Shown here: positions 19,754-31,686 of the stretch, piece after piece
Layout: every line of letters starts with the position of its first letter
Numbering within the stretch: the first letter of the stretch is position 1
Assembly (NCBI GenBank): GCA_010093685.1
Contig: MU006232.1
Coordinates: 583,427 to 647,426, forward strand
DNA from: Ophiobolus disseminans
Taxonomy: Eukaryota; Ascomycota; Dothideomycetes; Pleosporales; Phaeosphaeriaceae
DNA length: 64,000 nucleotides
Direction of reading: 5' to 3'
Program-made: the position numbers and the translations under genes
Notes under the pieces: generated by a model
The model's input: the letters and a program-made list of their open reading frames with translations, nothing else
What the model was told of the DNA's origin: nothing
Databases searched by the model: none

Positions 19754-21681
19754 CTACTCCAACACTGCATCCGCCCTCTTTCCAGAGTTAGTAGGGAAGC
19801 CATACTTAACAGGCTCACCCTGCACATCATTCTCCTCCCGCCACTGCAGCCGATCAATATCACTAACACCAGGACCCTTATACACACTACCATACAGCCC
19901 ACTCGCCCAATCCGCGCCGTCACCCTCCTTGCTCTTCTTCGTCGCCTTTCTGCGATACCACTTACCATACGCTAGTAGATAGTACAGCCTAAAGCTCAGG
20001 AACGCAAACTTGTCGCGCTCCAAGTCTTCGGGATACTTGGCACCAAGGTCGACCGCAGCAGCGATGCCAGACATAACAGCGACTTCGTGCGCATTGATCA
20101 GCGTCCACGCCGCCGCGAATCTCGTGCGTTTCCGGCCTTGAAGGAACATCATCCACGGCACGACGAAGACGTAATGCGTCCACGAATGGCACAACTGATG
20201 CCACCAATCTTTCCGAATAATCTTGCTCTCGTCAATCTCATCAATGCTCCAAAGATGTCCATCGCGGTCCTTATTCAAATAAATCGTCTGGAAGACATGT
20301 TTCTCGAACTCGACTTCAGGCGGGAACTGGCTCTGGTAATTCGTACAGTCGAAGCACATTTCCAGCTTGGAGCGGTCCTGTGTGTACATTTTGATGTAGT
20401 ACATTGGCTTGAAGGACTTCTGGCCCATTTGGTTGCGTGCGGTTTGGTCCTGGTGGGAGAGCTTGGTCACTGCTTGGGTGGGGTTGTAGAAGTTTTCGTA
20501 GTGCTTTTTCATGTAGTCGGAGTCCCAGTGTGTGACTGTGATGTCGTCGGAGAATTTTGCGGAGCCGAGGACTTTGCGCTCGCGGTAAGAGGATGTGGGT
20601 TCTAGGATGCGTTTGGCGGTGTCGGCGCTGGAGGGGTTAGTTTGAGAGGGTAAGTTGTAAAGATGAAAACTTACAGTACGCAGAGAACGAGCTCATCGTA
20701 GTGCTCTTCTGTCTCTTCGGCGCCGGCATCAGCACCTCGATCGCGATTTGATGGGACCCATTCGCTGTTTGGATTGTGATTGTCTGGTTGAGGCGTGCGC
20801 TTAATCAGTTTGACAGTGACACCGGTTTTATCTCTCTTGACAACACGTGTAACTTCAGTCGAAAGTCTGACGTTGACGCCACGAGATTTGAGATCCTCCT
20901 TCCACCTTCCATAGAACTCGCTGAACTTGGGGAAGACGACCATAGGTGGCAAATTACTGGCAATGCTCACGTTATCCGGTGGATACCACATGCCATACGT
21001 CGGGCTTGTGCAAAGTCGTTCAAGGATGATGCTAGGTACGTTTGGAGTTTCATTTCCAGTTCCGAGGAAGAGAGCGATCATGGGCATGGCGACGGTGTTC
21101 GTGAATTCTTCGGAGAACCAGAACATTTTGAAGAGGATCTTGATGGGGATCATTGCGAAGAAGAGCTCGAACCAGCGGACAATCTTGAGCATGCGGTTGA
21201 ATTTTCGTATCTCTTTTTGATGGCGGGCGAGGAGTTCGGTGGGGAAGACATTTGTCCAGAAGATGTCGTCTTTGCCAAAAGATACCTGGGTTTGTTAATG
21301 CCTTGTACGTAGAGAGTTGAATATCAATCATACCTGCAAGTTTACAGGGTCTGCATGGTGGTTCTGTCTCGCGAACATAGTCATGGTGTGGTGGAAGATG
21401 TAACTTCCACCTTGAACACCCTGATTCAACCATGCCGCTCCGTGCCGCTCCTTGTCAATTGGAATCGAAAAGGCCTGGCCTCCACAATAATCCACTGCGT
21501 CAATAATGGTAACATCGAACTTATCAGGATGTTGCGACAGGTGGTGGGCGCATGACATGCCTGTCTTTTGCATCAGTCATATATTTCACGCAGCAGTAGA
21601 AAGATACATACCGGCCGCTCCAGCCCCAACAACTAGCACTTTCTTCTTTTCATCTTTACTCTTCCCATTCGTAGCCGCCAT
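19754..21681 (-). CDS. FAD-dependent flavin amine oxidase-like oxidoreductase
   Basis: Four exons, 21681-21612, 21560-21334, 21285-20675 and 20627-19754, giving 593 residues. Introns are 51, 48 and 47 bases. The first exon plus the start of exon 2 encode the dinucleotide-binding fold KKVLVVGAGAAGMSCAHHL (GxGxxG at residues 19-24), followed by the acidic strand end DVTIIDAVDYCGGQ that contacts ADP-ribose. The RHGAAWLNQGVQGG block and the SRGVNVRLSTEVTRV block are typical of flavin amine oxidase/desaturase-like proteins (NAD(P)-binding Rossmann plus Amino_oxidase). The substrate cannot be told from sequence. No signal peptide is visible. It lies just downstream of a Zn2Cys6 regulator on the same strand (549 bases between them), so regulation by that factor is possible but unproven. 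Confidence 0.82.
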
Positions 21682-22230
21682 GTTGGTCGTAGGTAGGATG
21701 GGGTCAGTCTCGCGTGAAGCGCGCATTGAAAGACTGCAGGGCCTGCACTTATGGTATATAGCTCCATCGGTCGCGCACAATCCAGTATTTGTTTGCAGCA
21801 GACCCAACGCGATGGCCAAACAGATGCGTCATGAGATTACAAAGTTGGTTAAGGCGCGTTAGAGATGCTCGAGAATGCACGAGATCTGACCCGATGGCGC
21901 GGGTCAGATCGACGCTAACACGTACGTCATCGACTCCGTCCGCCGTTCATGACAGCTTGATCAAAGGCTTGAAGAGGATGATTCGCACACCAGTATCTTG
22001 TGGTGTCGTATTATGCATCACGACTTCGAGCTTATGCGTTCACCGATATGATATACACATCAGTGTGTCCTGTAGACTCAACGCGAGGACTGCAGATTGG
22101 AAGATAGATGTTGGTATGGCCTAAAATTATACGGCTATCCAAATGTATTCTATGTGTTCGATTTACACAACCTGAGGATATACAGCAGAGCTTCAGTCTG
22201 ATACAAGGCGACCCCTGTGGCCCTCCTTGA
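21682..22230. promoter_or_regulatory. upstream region of the FAD oxidase
   Basis: 549 bases between the stop of the Zn2Cys6 regulator and the start of the oxidase, same strand. It should hold the oxidase promoter. No clear CGG-N-CCG palindrome was identified by eye. Only short open frames are present. Confidence 0.4.
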
Positions 22231-24728
22231 TTAAATGTTGTGCATCCCGTTCAGTGCCTTCGTCGTCCAATCATCGACCTCCCGAGCAGGATTCGTATAC
22301 CTAGTATACACAGGATCTGCTGCAAGCCCTGGAGATGGCCCCTGTCCTACATTCTGACTCAAGTCAAAAAAGTCCAACGCTAGATTTGTTGTCGCAGTAG
22401 CAAACCAATCCTCCTGAATATCCGTGATCATATTCTCGTCGTCGCCCGGCGGGCTCGATTGCAATGACTGGTCGAGAGCCTGGTCTGGCATGGTAGGCTC
22501 CTCGCACACACCTGTGATGCTGGCAAATCGGATCGCGATGCGGCTGAGGATGTTGTAGGTTGGCGCCAGTTTCTTCATGCCGCGCACGTATTCGAGCATG
22601 GCTCGCACCATGGCCTTCCTCTCGATGTCCCTCTGCGAGTCCCGCTGTTCTGTAGGGCGGGCAAGGAAGTCGGCACACGCCAGCATTACGGAGTGGAAAA
22701 CTAAGAAGAGGTCAAGCGAGGAATGACCGATCGTCCCAAGTGCTGAAATGGCCACCATACACTGCAGACTCTGGTGAGCTGACTCCACGCAGTCTTCGCT
22801 CAGTGCCAATGTCATCTCCCAGTTGTCTGATAGCGGAGGCGATCTGTCCTCCAGATAGGACACATTCCGCTCGACCTTTTGGATAAGGAAGTCGCGCGAC
22901 ACGACGCAGCGCGTGTAGTGATAGTGTATGTGTAGCAGTAAGATCCTTGCTCTTTGATCAATTGGCACATGTGTATAGCCAGCTGATAAGTGACGCGGTA
23001 TTGTGGAATAAAAATTATCGCACTCTCGGAGTAGCGTGGAGGCTACAATAAGCGTTGGCGATCGCTCTTCGGCCGTGTTTGGATCAAAGTATGCTCTTTG
23101 GCGGATGCTGTAGGACAGCTTGGTCAGCCGGGAAATACAACTCATAATGTCAACGGACGGGCCCTTCCATTCGAGCATCGGCGCATCGGGGCTCCTCATT
23201 ATGACCTCGCCGTCGTCGATCACGCTAGGACGGCCCAGAACACTGCACAGTACCCTTTCAAAGGTATATATTGACCACCAGACTTGTCGACGAGTGTTGC
23301 GCTCTATCGGATCAAACTCCATGTTCGTCCCATCTCTGTGCATACCCATGGTTATGGCCTTGAAAAATCGCGTCAGCATGTCCTGGATATCCTCACGGGT
23401 AGTTTACTGACCATGCGAGCGCCGAGGCCTATGAACAACCACGATGTACTTTTCTGCCCAGTGTAGTGATAGTGCATACTGAGTAGCACCAGCGCCTGAA
23501 TGTTGGACAGCGAGGTCGTTGTGAGAAGCTTGCGGAAGTACGTTTTGACGAAGCTGAGATACTTCAACTGCAATGCGTGAGCTTCAAACGGGTCATGCTC
23601 GTGTAGTTGTTGGCAGCCGAATGACAGCACCATGGCGAGGCAGATAAGCCATCCTATATCTCTGCAATCGTCAAGAGCTTCAGCTTGTCGAGAGTACGTC
23701 GCTTCCAATTTAAGCTGGAACATGCTCCTAAGATATAAAGGAACGAGTATGTGCATATGATCAAAGTATGCTGATACGAGGGCGTCTGATAATGGACGGG
23801 ATGGTAGCAAGTCGGCTATCGTATCCGGCCTTGAGTTGCGTCGCTTCTTCTCCCACTGATCGTTGGTGGTTTCCATTTGTGATCTTGACCGCTTGCTGCC
23901 TGATCTTGATGATTGCTGCCCTTGAACATTGGGAATTATGTACTCTTCATCAGAAGGGTTAGTGCTGGTTGGCCGAAGGGAGGGCAACGCTCTGCTTGAC
24001 GGGTCAGAGCGACTTGATCCCGAACTTCGAGATGCTGAGACTTCTGTTTGATGGGCATCCTTGCAACGTGCTATCAATGCTCGGATAGTAGTAGCAAGTC
24101 GAAAGCTACTCGAGGGACCGAAATAATGTGATGCGCCATGTCGCGTGGGTATTAATTCCTCGTGTTGCTGTACGGGTTGTTGCACCTCTTGAAATGGATT
24201 GTGCTGGCTTTCGTTCGAAGCAGATACGGGTACATTGCTACCAGCATGTGGTGATGATTGAAATTTTCCGTGACGAGGCTGATTTGGCTGCGTATCTTTG
24301 TGTAGAGTTGACTGCCGATAATCTTGGTGTTGGTGCTGTTGTGTACTACCGGAAGTTGGTAGTTGCTGACTGCTATCATGAAATATGTCGGCAGGGGTAT
24401 AGTCATCGTTTGCCGGCATTGGTATATTTTGGGCTGCAGCAATTCGAAAAATGGTGTTGAGGTCCTGAACGTTCTCCTGGGGGAACAATCCCTTGACCAA
24501 TGACTCGAGCGCCCTGTAACGTAGGCTCAACGTCTCGACACTGCCATAAACCCTCTGCTTCCGAGGCAGTTTTGATTCGCATTGCAATCCACTCAGCTTG
24601 CAATCAGCACAGGGTTCGTCAGGGTTGGCGCGGATGCATCTTGTTCTCCGGAGTTTGCATCGGTCGCAACTGACCAGGGCTCGCTTTCGAGGTGCGTGAG
24701 TCTCTGCCTTGTCCTGACGTTCATTCAT
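22231..24728 (-). CDS. Zn2Cys6 transcription factor with fungal-specific domain
   Basis: Two exons, 24728-23412 and 23358-22231, giving 814 residues with a 53-base intron (ATG|GTCAGT ... TCAAG|GCC) that restores GLGARMAITMGMHRDGT. The N-terminal binuclear cluster is CDRCKLRRTRC...CADCKLSGLQC, spaced C-x2-C-x6-C-x8-C-x2-C-x6-C, starting near residue 21. It is followed by a Lys/Arg linker and a short possible dimerisation helix (LRYRALESLVKGLF). A Gln/His/Ser-rich disordered region precedes the fungal_trans middle homology region (DHMHILVPLYLRSMF ... ERNTRRQVWWSIYTFERVL...GRPSVIDD). Nuclear DNA-binding regulator. Targets are unknown. It sits upstream of the FAD oxidase on the same strand. Confidence 0.9.
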
Positions 24729-25696
24729 CTTTTGCGAGAGGGTGACCTTGAGAATGAGCGGAAAAATCGTTCAGAGGGATGCCGGAAGCATCTCACTCTC
24801 TTCCTCAAGATTCTTCATATTCATATCTAGGTAGTGAGGGTAATATGAGGAGTTTGCTTTCCGTTGGCTGTCAGCGGCTGTAAAAGGGACAATTCGTCAC
24901 CGAGCCGTCGGAGTCAACTCCGGCATATGTCTGCTGGAGCAAACATGCTTGTAGTGCAAACAGCCACAGAGAACACATGCACAAGCGAAGGCCAATTTAC
25001 TGAAATGGCGGAGATCGACACCGAAGACCACTGTTTGAGAGAGGAATGAAGAGCAATGCTCTTAATTGGTGTAGGTGATCGTGCGGAGCAACATGTTCTC
25101 AACGAGGAGAGGATGACTAGCATGCGCATGGACAGCAAGCGAAACTGAGTCGCGGCGAGGCGACCGTCCCGGACGACGGCTAGCTCCTATAACTAACTTT
25201 AATGAGTGGCCAGAATCAAGAGAACCTTGGAAGGGTCTGGGCTGTGCGGGCGGAAGCAGTTGAAGTTCCGGTGACCTCGTCTGCCCTGGAGCAATAGTGT
25301 TGGAGCTGCATGCTCGTAGTGGGCAAATATGAAGAAGGTTTGCACTGCCCGCAATGAGGTTCGACGCCTCATGTGTGGACTATAGGTGGACGTAATATGA
25401 CGTCCAACAGAGGAGAGTTTCGTGGTTGTTCGGCTTGGCAAGAGCAAGCCGAGGCAATTTGTGAGCTGACCCATGCGATTGACAGCATTATAAGCATCTT
25501 TTGAGACAGAATATACAGTATAATTAGAGGAGCTAGAATACAGGTTAGTCTGCATGTTCACGTCGTAAGAGCAGATCGGGCCGGAAAAAATCTGGCATCA
25601 GCAGCAGCATTGGAAGAACGGCACTGCCATCTCTTTGTAACTCCGATGCTATTATTCTACCATATTCAATTGTCGCTGAGCTATGTTTCCCTCCGC
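24729..25696. promoter_or_regulatory. upstream region of the Zn2Cys6 regulator
   Basis: 968 bases between the ACAD stop and the regulator start, both on the minus strand. It contains only short, unsupported open frames on both strands and should hold a long promoter plus the ACAD 3' end. No repeat recognised. Confidence 0.45.
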
Positions 25697-27515
25697 TTAA
25701 AGTTTCATACCAAGCACCTTGTGCACCCGCAATGCCTGCCTGATGCTCAAATCAAGCATAATTTCCTCACTTCCACCAGGGATAGCATATGCCCTCACGT
25801 CCCTGTACAGCCTCTCAACCTTTGCACCTTGACCGCCACGGCTGTAACTCAGCCCACCGAAAATCTGACTTGCTTCCCTTGCACAGAACTCAAACGTCGT
25901 GGTGCTCTGCGCCTTCAAGCTAGCAATAGCACCACCAAGCTTCAGCATAGCCTCCATCTCGTTCATCTTCTGGCACTGGTAGACCAAATTTTCGAGCCAG
26001 TTGTACGAAGCTTCGATCTGGCGTGCCATGTGTGCGAGTTTGAGGCGAATGACAGGGTGGTCGATGAGGCGCTTGCCGAATGTTTTGCGCTTGTGAGCAT
26101 ACTTCATGCTTTCCTCATAGCAGACTCGCGCGAAACGCAAGCTTTGGATGATGATGCCGATACGCTCATGGTTGAAGTTTGTCATGACTACCTTGAAGCC
26201 TTGGTTCTCCTTGCCGATGAGGTTCTCGACGGGTACCTTGACATCTTCGAACGTGATGTATGTAGTTCCCGAGCTCCACACACCCTGGCAGTCCATCCGA
26301 CGAGTGGAGACACCGCCAGCGGAACGCTCAATGAGGAGGACGGAGACACCATTCATACCCTCTCCACCTGTGCGAACGGCTGTGGTGAAATAGTCTGACC
26401 AGATACCGTTTGTGATCCACTTCTTCTCGCCGTTGACAATGTAGTGCTTGCCATCTTCGGACAGCTTCGCTTCGCATGTGAGGTTGGCGACGTCGCTACC
26501 GGCATCTGGAAGGTAATTAGTCTCTGAAAGGTAACACCTGCGATGGGAAGAGCTTACCAGGCTCAGTGATGGCCAAGCAAATGCGCTTCTCTCCGTTGAG
26601 TAGTCCAGGACCAATGCGCTTGACGAGCTCAGGCTTTCCAAACTTGAATAGAGGCGGCGCACCAATGCCATAGCCACCAAGGAGGTTCCAAACGAGACCA
26701 CCGGAGCCTGTGCGGGAGAGCTCATCGGTGACAATCATCTCGTGGAAGTGATCCCACTTCTCCGGTGGCACGCTCTTGACCCTCTTGTCGGTAAACTGTG
26801 TGGGGTAGTGCATGCCTAGCAGACCCGCAAGGAATCCACGGTCACCCAAGTCTCGGAAGATCTCATCGGGCACGCTCTTAGCCTCGTCCCACTCTGTCAC
26901 GTTTGCCATGAGCTTGTCTTCCACCCATTGTCTGATTTCTTCGCGGAGGGCGACGTGCGTTTCGTTGAAGTAGGGCGAGTGGTACTAGGAACACAAAGTC
27001 AGCCATCTCGATCGAAGAAGATATGAATAAAGACATACAGTTTGGTACCATGACGGGTCAGCGTAGGGGATGATGTCGCCAAAGGAGTCAAAGGGTTCAG
27101 ACTCCTCGGCTGCCGCGGAGGTTGGCTGGGGCGCGACGACACCAGAGTTGGCCTCTGGCTTGACAACATCCTTGGTCTCCTTCTTGTCTTCCTTTGCTGC
27201 AGTGGCAGGGGGAGCCGGAGGAGCGGCCTTTGTGTCTAGCGATCCAACCTGAAGCTGTTTTTGATACTTCTTGAGGATGCTGTCGTTGTGGTACTTCCAG
27301 AACTGCTTGGAGGCGTCCTTGCCAGCCACGCGCTGAAGGACTAAGCCATGTTAGACTGGGATCTATCGCGGTTGCGCAGGGAACGTACTCTTCTTTCCTC
27401 CCGGATGTTCTTCTTGGAAGTTGCTAAGATCGTACACATCCTCGTCTACGATGATGTATAGGTCATTCGCCGTCTTATGCGACGCGACGTCAGCAGCAGA
27501 AAAGCGTTTCGACAT
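25697..27515 (-). CDS. cytochrome b5-acyl-CoA dehydrogenase fusion protein
   Basis: Four exons, 27515-27389, 27340-27039, 26984-26558 and 26505-25697, giving 554 residues. Introns are 48, 54 and 52 bases. Residues 1-80 are a cytochrome b5 domain with both heme ligands, His37 in EEHPGG and His60 in FWKYHND. An Ala/Pro/Lys-rich linker follows (to ~135), then a complete acyl-CoA dehydrogenase. FAD and substrate motifs are visible: CLAITEPDAGSD, YIVNGEKKWITNG, RKTFGKRLIDHP and QIFGGLSYSRGG. The C-terminal IPGGSEEIM lacks the Glu that MCAD uses in IYEGT. Instead a Glu in NFNHERIGI (~397) sits where isovaleryl- and long-chain enzymes keep their base. No mitochondrial presequence precedes the b5 domain, so peroxisomal or other extra-mitochondrial action is plausible (inference). 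It ends KVLGMKL, not a canonical PTS1. Confidence 0.9.
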
Positions 27516-28189
27516 GTTGACAATGAGAGTAAGAAAGATAGCAGTAGATGTACAAAGTACTGTTACAGGTTGAAGTCACGTTTACAAGACAAAGGAGGCC
27601 CACAGGATGATTATAACGGACTCGGCGATTCGTGGTAGTCGGTTTCACACCTTTCACATGCCAGTCCTCTCCACGCCAAGGAGTCTGGGGATGTTGCTGA
27701 ATGGGCCCACAGAGCCGCAGATAGCGCTGTTCGGGGTGCAGCGGCCGCTGGCTTGTGATCTCGTGAGTGAAATGTGTTTGCCATCATTGGCTGCTAATGT
27801 CCGGGGCAGAGAGGGCCGGCTGACGTTTGCTGCTTTGAGATTGAATCGTGTCGACGTCACTAGCGAGCGTGCCGAGGCATCTGCTCACTTGGACCGGCGG
27901 CAGTGCCACGGCCTGTCACAAGCTGAAGCTGGCATTCAGGTGTTGCGCGACGCGTTCAGCGACGCGTTCACATCAGGAAGGACATTGTGGTTCAAGAATG
28001 GAATAACACGAGGTGATGGTCGAACTTGGAGGAGATGTGTGTGTAGAAGTCCGCGTCTTTCGCGTTCAAAGGTGCGGAGATGGCCCGCTCTCACCACCAC
28101 CGCGCGAGGCACCATGACATCGTAACTTCCATGAGCCCGTTACTGCATGTCCATCTGCCAAACCAACGACTCTTTCGATCAAGCACAAC
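27516..28189. promoter_or_regulatory. divergent region between cyt b5-ACAD and cupin, with duplicated ACGCGT
   Basis: 674 bases between two opposite start codons. A perfect tandem duplication of the 12-mer GCGACGCGTTCA occupies 27947-27958 and 27959-27970, giving two ACGCGT (MCB-type) hexamers 12 bases apart at 27950-27955 and 27962-27967. Nothing here is coding on convincing grounds. Confidence 0.4.
27947..27970. repeat. 12-base perfect tandem duplication containing ACGCGT
   Basis: Two adjacent identical copies of GCGACGCGTTCA in the ACAD/cupin divergent region. Each carries the palindrome ACGCGT. Confidence 0.9.
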
Positions 28190-28752
28190 ATGCCAGGAGC
28201 AGTTCAAGTGACGAAGGCTGCAGACATATCTGCGCCGGACGGACCGCAGACTGACGGCATGATCCGGATGCCAGCCATAGTCGACAAGTCAGACCAGATC
28301 TGTGGTACAGGTAAAGCTCCAACAGTAGATCTACGTTCGTTCGTCGATGCTGACTATAGTATTCATGATTGCGAAACCCCATACAGCCTCGGCCGTACAT
28401 CACCACGGAGAAGAGGGTAGGTATGCCTTGACCACTCGTCATCCCGTGTGCTTTCAGACCTTCCTACATGCTGCGACCCCAATAGCAACCATCTGATGTC
28501 AGACCAGACACAATTGTATACGCGGCAAAGGGGCATGGCGCCATCGTCAGTGGACCCGATGGTTCGCAGCGACAGGAGCTTGCGCCAGGCGACTTCGCGC
28601 TCATACCGGCATATGCTGAACATCAAGAGGTCAACGACAGCGACGACGATATTGTTTGGATCATAACACGTGGTGGGCGCAATCCCATTGTTCATAATCT
28701 CGAAGGTTGGAGTAAGGCGCATGAGATCCTGCCGGAACAAGGTGCTTTCTAG
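28190..28752 (+). CDS. small cupin-domain protein
   Basis: Three exons, 28190-28310, 28360-28416 and 28508-28752, giving 140 residues. Introns are 49 and 91 bases. No single open frame covers it. The spliced product begins MPGAVQVTKAADI and has cupin motif 1 (AVHHHGEEDTIVYAAKG, the HxH...E pattern) and motif 2 (GDFALIPAYAEHQEVN, G-x5-P-x4-H-x3-N). These supply the metal-binding His and Glu. The C-terminus VWIITRGGRNPIVHNLEGW ends the beta-barrel. One-domain cupins of this size are often dioxygenases, isomerases or sugar-binding proteins. The reaction cannot be named. It is divergent from the cyt b5-ACAD gene. The 91-base intron contains an earlier AG at about 28470 that would give a frameshift, so 28507 is chosen. 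Confidence 0.82.
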
Positions 28753-29314
28753 AGGCACAGATGTTGCGAATGTCTTGCGACATCATATAAAGTGTTGATC
28801 AGACACGGAATAGTTCTTTGAGCTATGTAAAGGTATTTTCACAGCAGTCTAAAGCTCTGCCTGGTCGTTCTTCAGTGCCTGAGCACAATAGGAACACGAT
28901 CGGAGTCGCAACAACCTTGCTACACACAACGCACATATACATCGTCGACCTCTTTCCATGCCCCAGAATAAAGACGTTGTTCGAGTAAACTCACGTCATA
29001 GGCGTCCTGGAACGCCTCGCTGCACGCCCCGCAACTCACATGTTCCTTAGCGAAGCTTCAATTGGTCTAAATTAGCCTCATAGCTTGTTAGTGTACCGGA
29101 ACGCATGGCTTGAAGTACCACGGTATCCCCACATTGCAACCCAAGCTTTTATTGCTGAATACCATTTCATTATATCTCTTCTTACTTAGTCTGAGCATAT
29201 CGGCTGCTAATTGCATTCGGCAAGAGAACAGTATCTGCATGTAATGTCACTTGCTTCAGAGTCGTGAATCTCGACTCGTTACTTCGCTTATTTGAAATTC
29301 TGTCCATCGCAAAC
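28753..29314. other. intergenic, promoter of the GH92 gene
   Basis: 562 bases between the cupin stop and the mannosidase start, same strand. Short open frames only. I see nothing beyond a presumed promoter. Confidence 0.5.
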
Positions 29315-31686
29315 ATGCTGTCCATTATAGCAAGCGTTGCAGCGCTGCATTTGAGTAAAGCCGCAGCAGACATTAGTGTTCAGGGTAGTGACCATGTCAA
29401 CGTCTTGTAAGTACTGCATCCTAACTCGGGTAATCAAAGCTGACCATTCCCAGCCAAGGGACCCGAGGCGGAGGAAACAGATTCCCAGGCGTAGTCGCAG
29501 CACCTTTCGCAATGGTCAAGTTAGGACCGGATGTCGAATCGGGACGAACGGATGCGTACTCTGGCTACCTCCCAACTGGTAACATATGGGGCTTCAGCAT
29601 GATGCATGAATCAGGAACAGGGGGAGCGCCCAAATACGGAGTTGTCTCGCAGATGCCAGTTCTTGGAAACATCACAAATCCTGGTGCGAACTTCTCTCAA
29701 CCGCGGGCATCCCCGGATGAAGGACGTGTAGGGTACTATAAGTCCTCGCTAGCCAACGGCATTACCGTCGAACTTGCTGCGACTGAGCATGCAGGGCTTT
29801 ACTCATACTCTTTTCCCAATGGTAGCTCGCCGTCTGTTGTGATCGATGTATCGCACGTTCTTCCCAGCTTCAGAGGCCTTGGCTGGGAGCAACATTATTC
29901 TGGTGGAAGCTTTGGCATCTTTGATGATGGGCATTACACTGGCTCGGGGACTTACAACAACGGCTGGAACTTGTCGCCAGACTGGTCGATCTACTTTTGT
30001 GGAAAGTTCAATCAGCGACCGTCAAGGGCTTATACCTTTGTGTCACGAGGAAACACGACTGTTTCCAACAAGAACGGGACTTCTTGGGTCATGGGTAACC
30101 AACGTCTCGGCGGTGTATTCGCTTTCGCGGATACTAACCTGCAGTCTCGAGTCGGCATCTCTTTCCTATCTACCGCAAAAGCATGCGCGAACCTCGACAG
30201 CGAGATCACGCCAGACACCTCACTCGAAACCCTCATTTCGAACGCTCAAAGAAGATGGAACACCGAAGTCCTCGACAAAGTGAAGATAACGACAACCAAC
30301 TCTAGCGATCTCCAACTCTTGTACAGCTCCCTGTACGGCATGTTCTTGATCCCGTCCAACCGAAGCGGCGAAAATCCAGGCTGGACCAGCACCGAGCCGT
30401 ACTACGACGACATCTTCACTTTCTGGGACACGCATCGCTGCCACACCTCGCTCTTCCAAATCATCCAACCAATCGCATACGAAGAATTCATACGCTCGCT
30501 CATCGACATCTGGCGCCACGACAGCTTCATGCCTGATGCTCGGTCCTCGAATTTCAACGGGCGCGTGCAGGGCGGCTCGAACGCCGATAATGTCTTAGCC
30601 GACGCGTTTGTCAAAGGCGTACGCGGAGCTATAAACTGGGCAGATGGCTTTGCCGCAATGCAAACGGATGCCGAAGTCGTACCACCGAACAACTTCGATC
30701 CAAAAGCGCCCGACTCATCGACGAAAGAAGGCAGAGGCGCGTTGCCAGATTGGCTGCAATATGGATACATCACACCCAGATTCACGCGCGCCGTCTCGCG
30801 AGCAGTAGAGTACGCAACGAACGACTTTGGTCTATACCAAGTCGCGACCGGACTCAAGAAACCCGCTGAAGCCCAGAGGTATCTGAACCGCTCGCGCAAT
30901 TGGCGCAACCACTGGAACCCAAGCGCCACATCCGAAGGACACTCCGGCTTCCTCGTCCCCCGCGCAGCAAACGGATCGTTCATACCACAAGACCCGAAAG
31001 ACTGCGGTGGGTGCTACTGGGGTGACGCGTACTACGAGGACAACGCGTGGATATACAGCATGAACGCCATCCACGACGTTGCCGAACTGAAACGCAGAAT
31101 CGGGGGCGACGAGCGCTTTGTCGATCGCTTGGACAAGTTATTCGACCTCGGGATTTTCAACGCGGGGAACGAGCCCGGGTTCACGAGTCCATTCTTGTAT
31201 AATTTCGTAAGGGGCATGCAGTGGAAGAGCGTGGAAAGGAGTAGGTATATTGGCAGCTTGTATGGTGCGGGGGAGAGCGGGTTACCTGGGAATTCTGATG
31301 CTGGGGCTATGGAGAGTAATTTACTGGTAAGTCGGCCTAGTATGCAAATGCGGTTGTAAATTGTGCTGTACTAATTCCGGATGCAGTGGCAGATGATCGG
31401 TCTCTGGCCGATGACGGGTCAAACAACCTTCTTGATCCTCGCGCCCTGGTTCGAATCCATGACCATCGACCTCGGCCGAAACAAATCGCTAAGCGTAATA
31501 TCAACGGGCGGTGCTCGGGATACCTCGTACTATGTCCAAAGCCTGAGAGTCAATGGCCAGCCGTGGGATAAGGCTTGGGTGGCGTGGGAAGACATTTTTG
31601 CAAATGGCGGGACGCTGGAGTACGTGCTTGGAGATAGCCCTGTTGGGTGGTCGACTGGAGAATTACCTCCCAGTCCAGCTTCGTAA
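29315..31686 (+). CDS. secreted GH92 alpha-mannosidase
   Basis: Three exons, 29315-29406, 29454-31326 and 31387-31686, giving 754 residues. Introns are 47 and 60 bases. Exon 1 encodes a signal peptide (MLSIIASVAALHLSKAAA). Splicing to exon 2 creates VFQGTRGGGNRFPGVVAAPFAMVKLGPD, the hallmark GH92 opening (GTGG.G..FPG...PFGM). Other family blocks are DIFTFWDTHRCHTSLFQ, NADNVLADAFVKG, YYEDNAWIYSM and LPGNSDAGAMESNLL|WQMIGLWPMTGQ, spanning the last splice site. GH92 enzymes are calcium-dependent exo-mannosidases that trim alpha-mannans and N-glycans with inversion. The Asp in GNSDAG lies in the catalytic-base region. Many N-x-S/T sequons fit an extracellular glycoprotein. Linkage specificity (1,2, 1,3 or others) is not determined. 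Confidence 0.93.

Noticed and set aside
31444..31460. tRNA B-box-like GGTTCGAATCC
   Set aside because: It lies inside the last exon of the GH92 gene, and no cloverleaf surrounds it.
18784..31686. Secondary-metabolite gene cluster
   Set aside because: There is a regulator, an oxidase, an ACAD and a cupin, but no polyketide synthase, peptide synthetase, terpene cyclase or similar backbone enzyme. The GH92 gene is a glycan enzyme.
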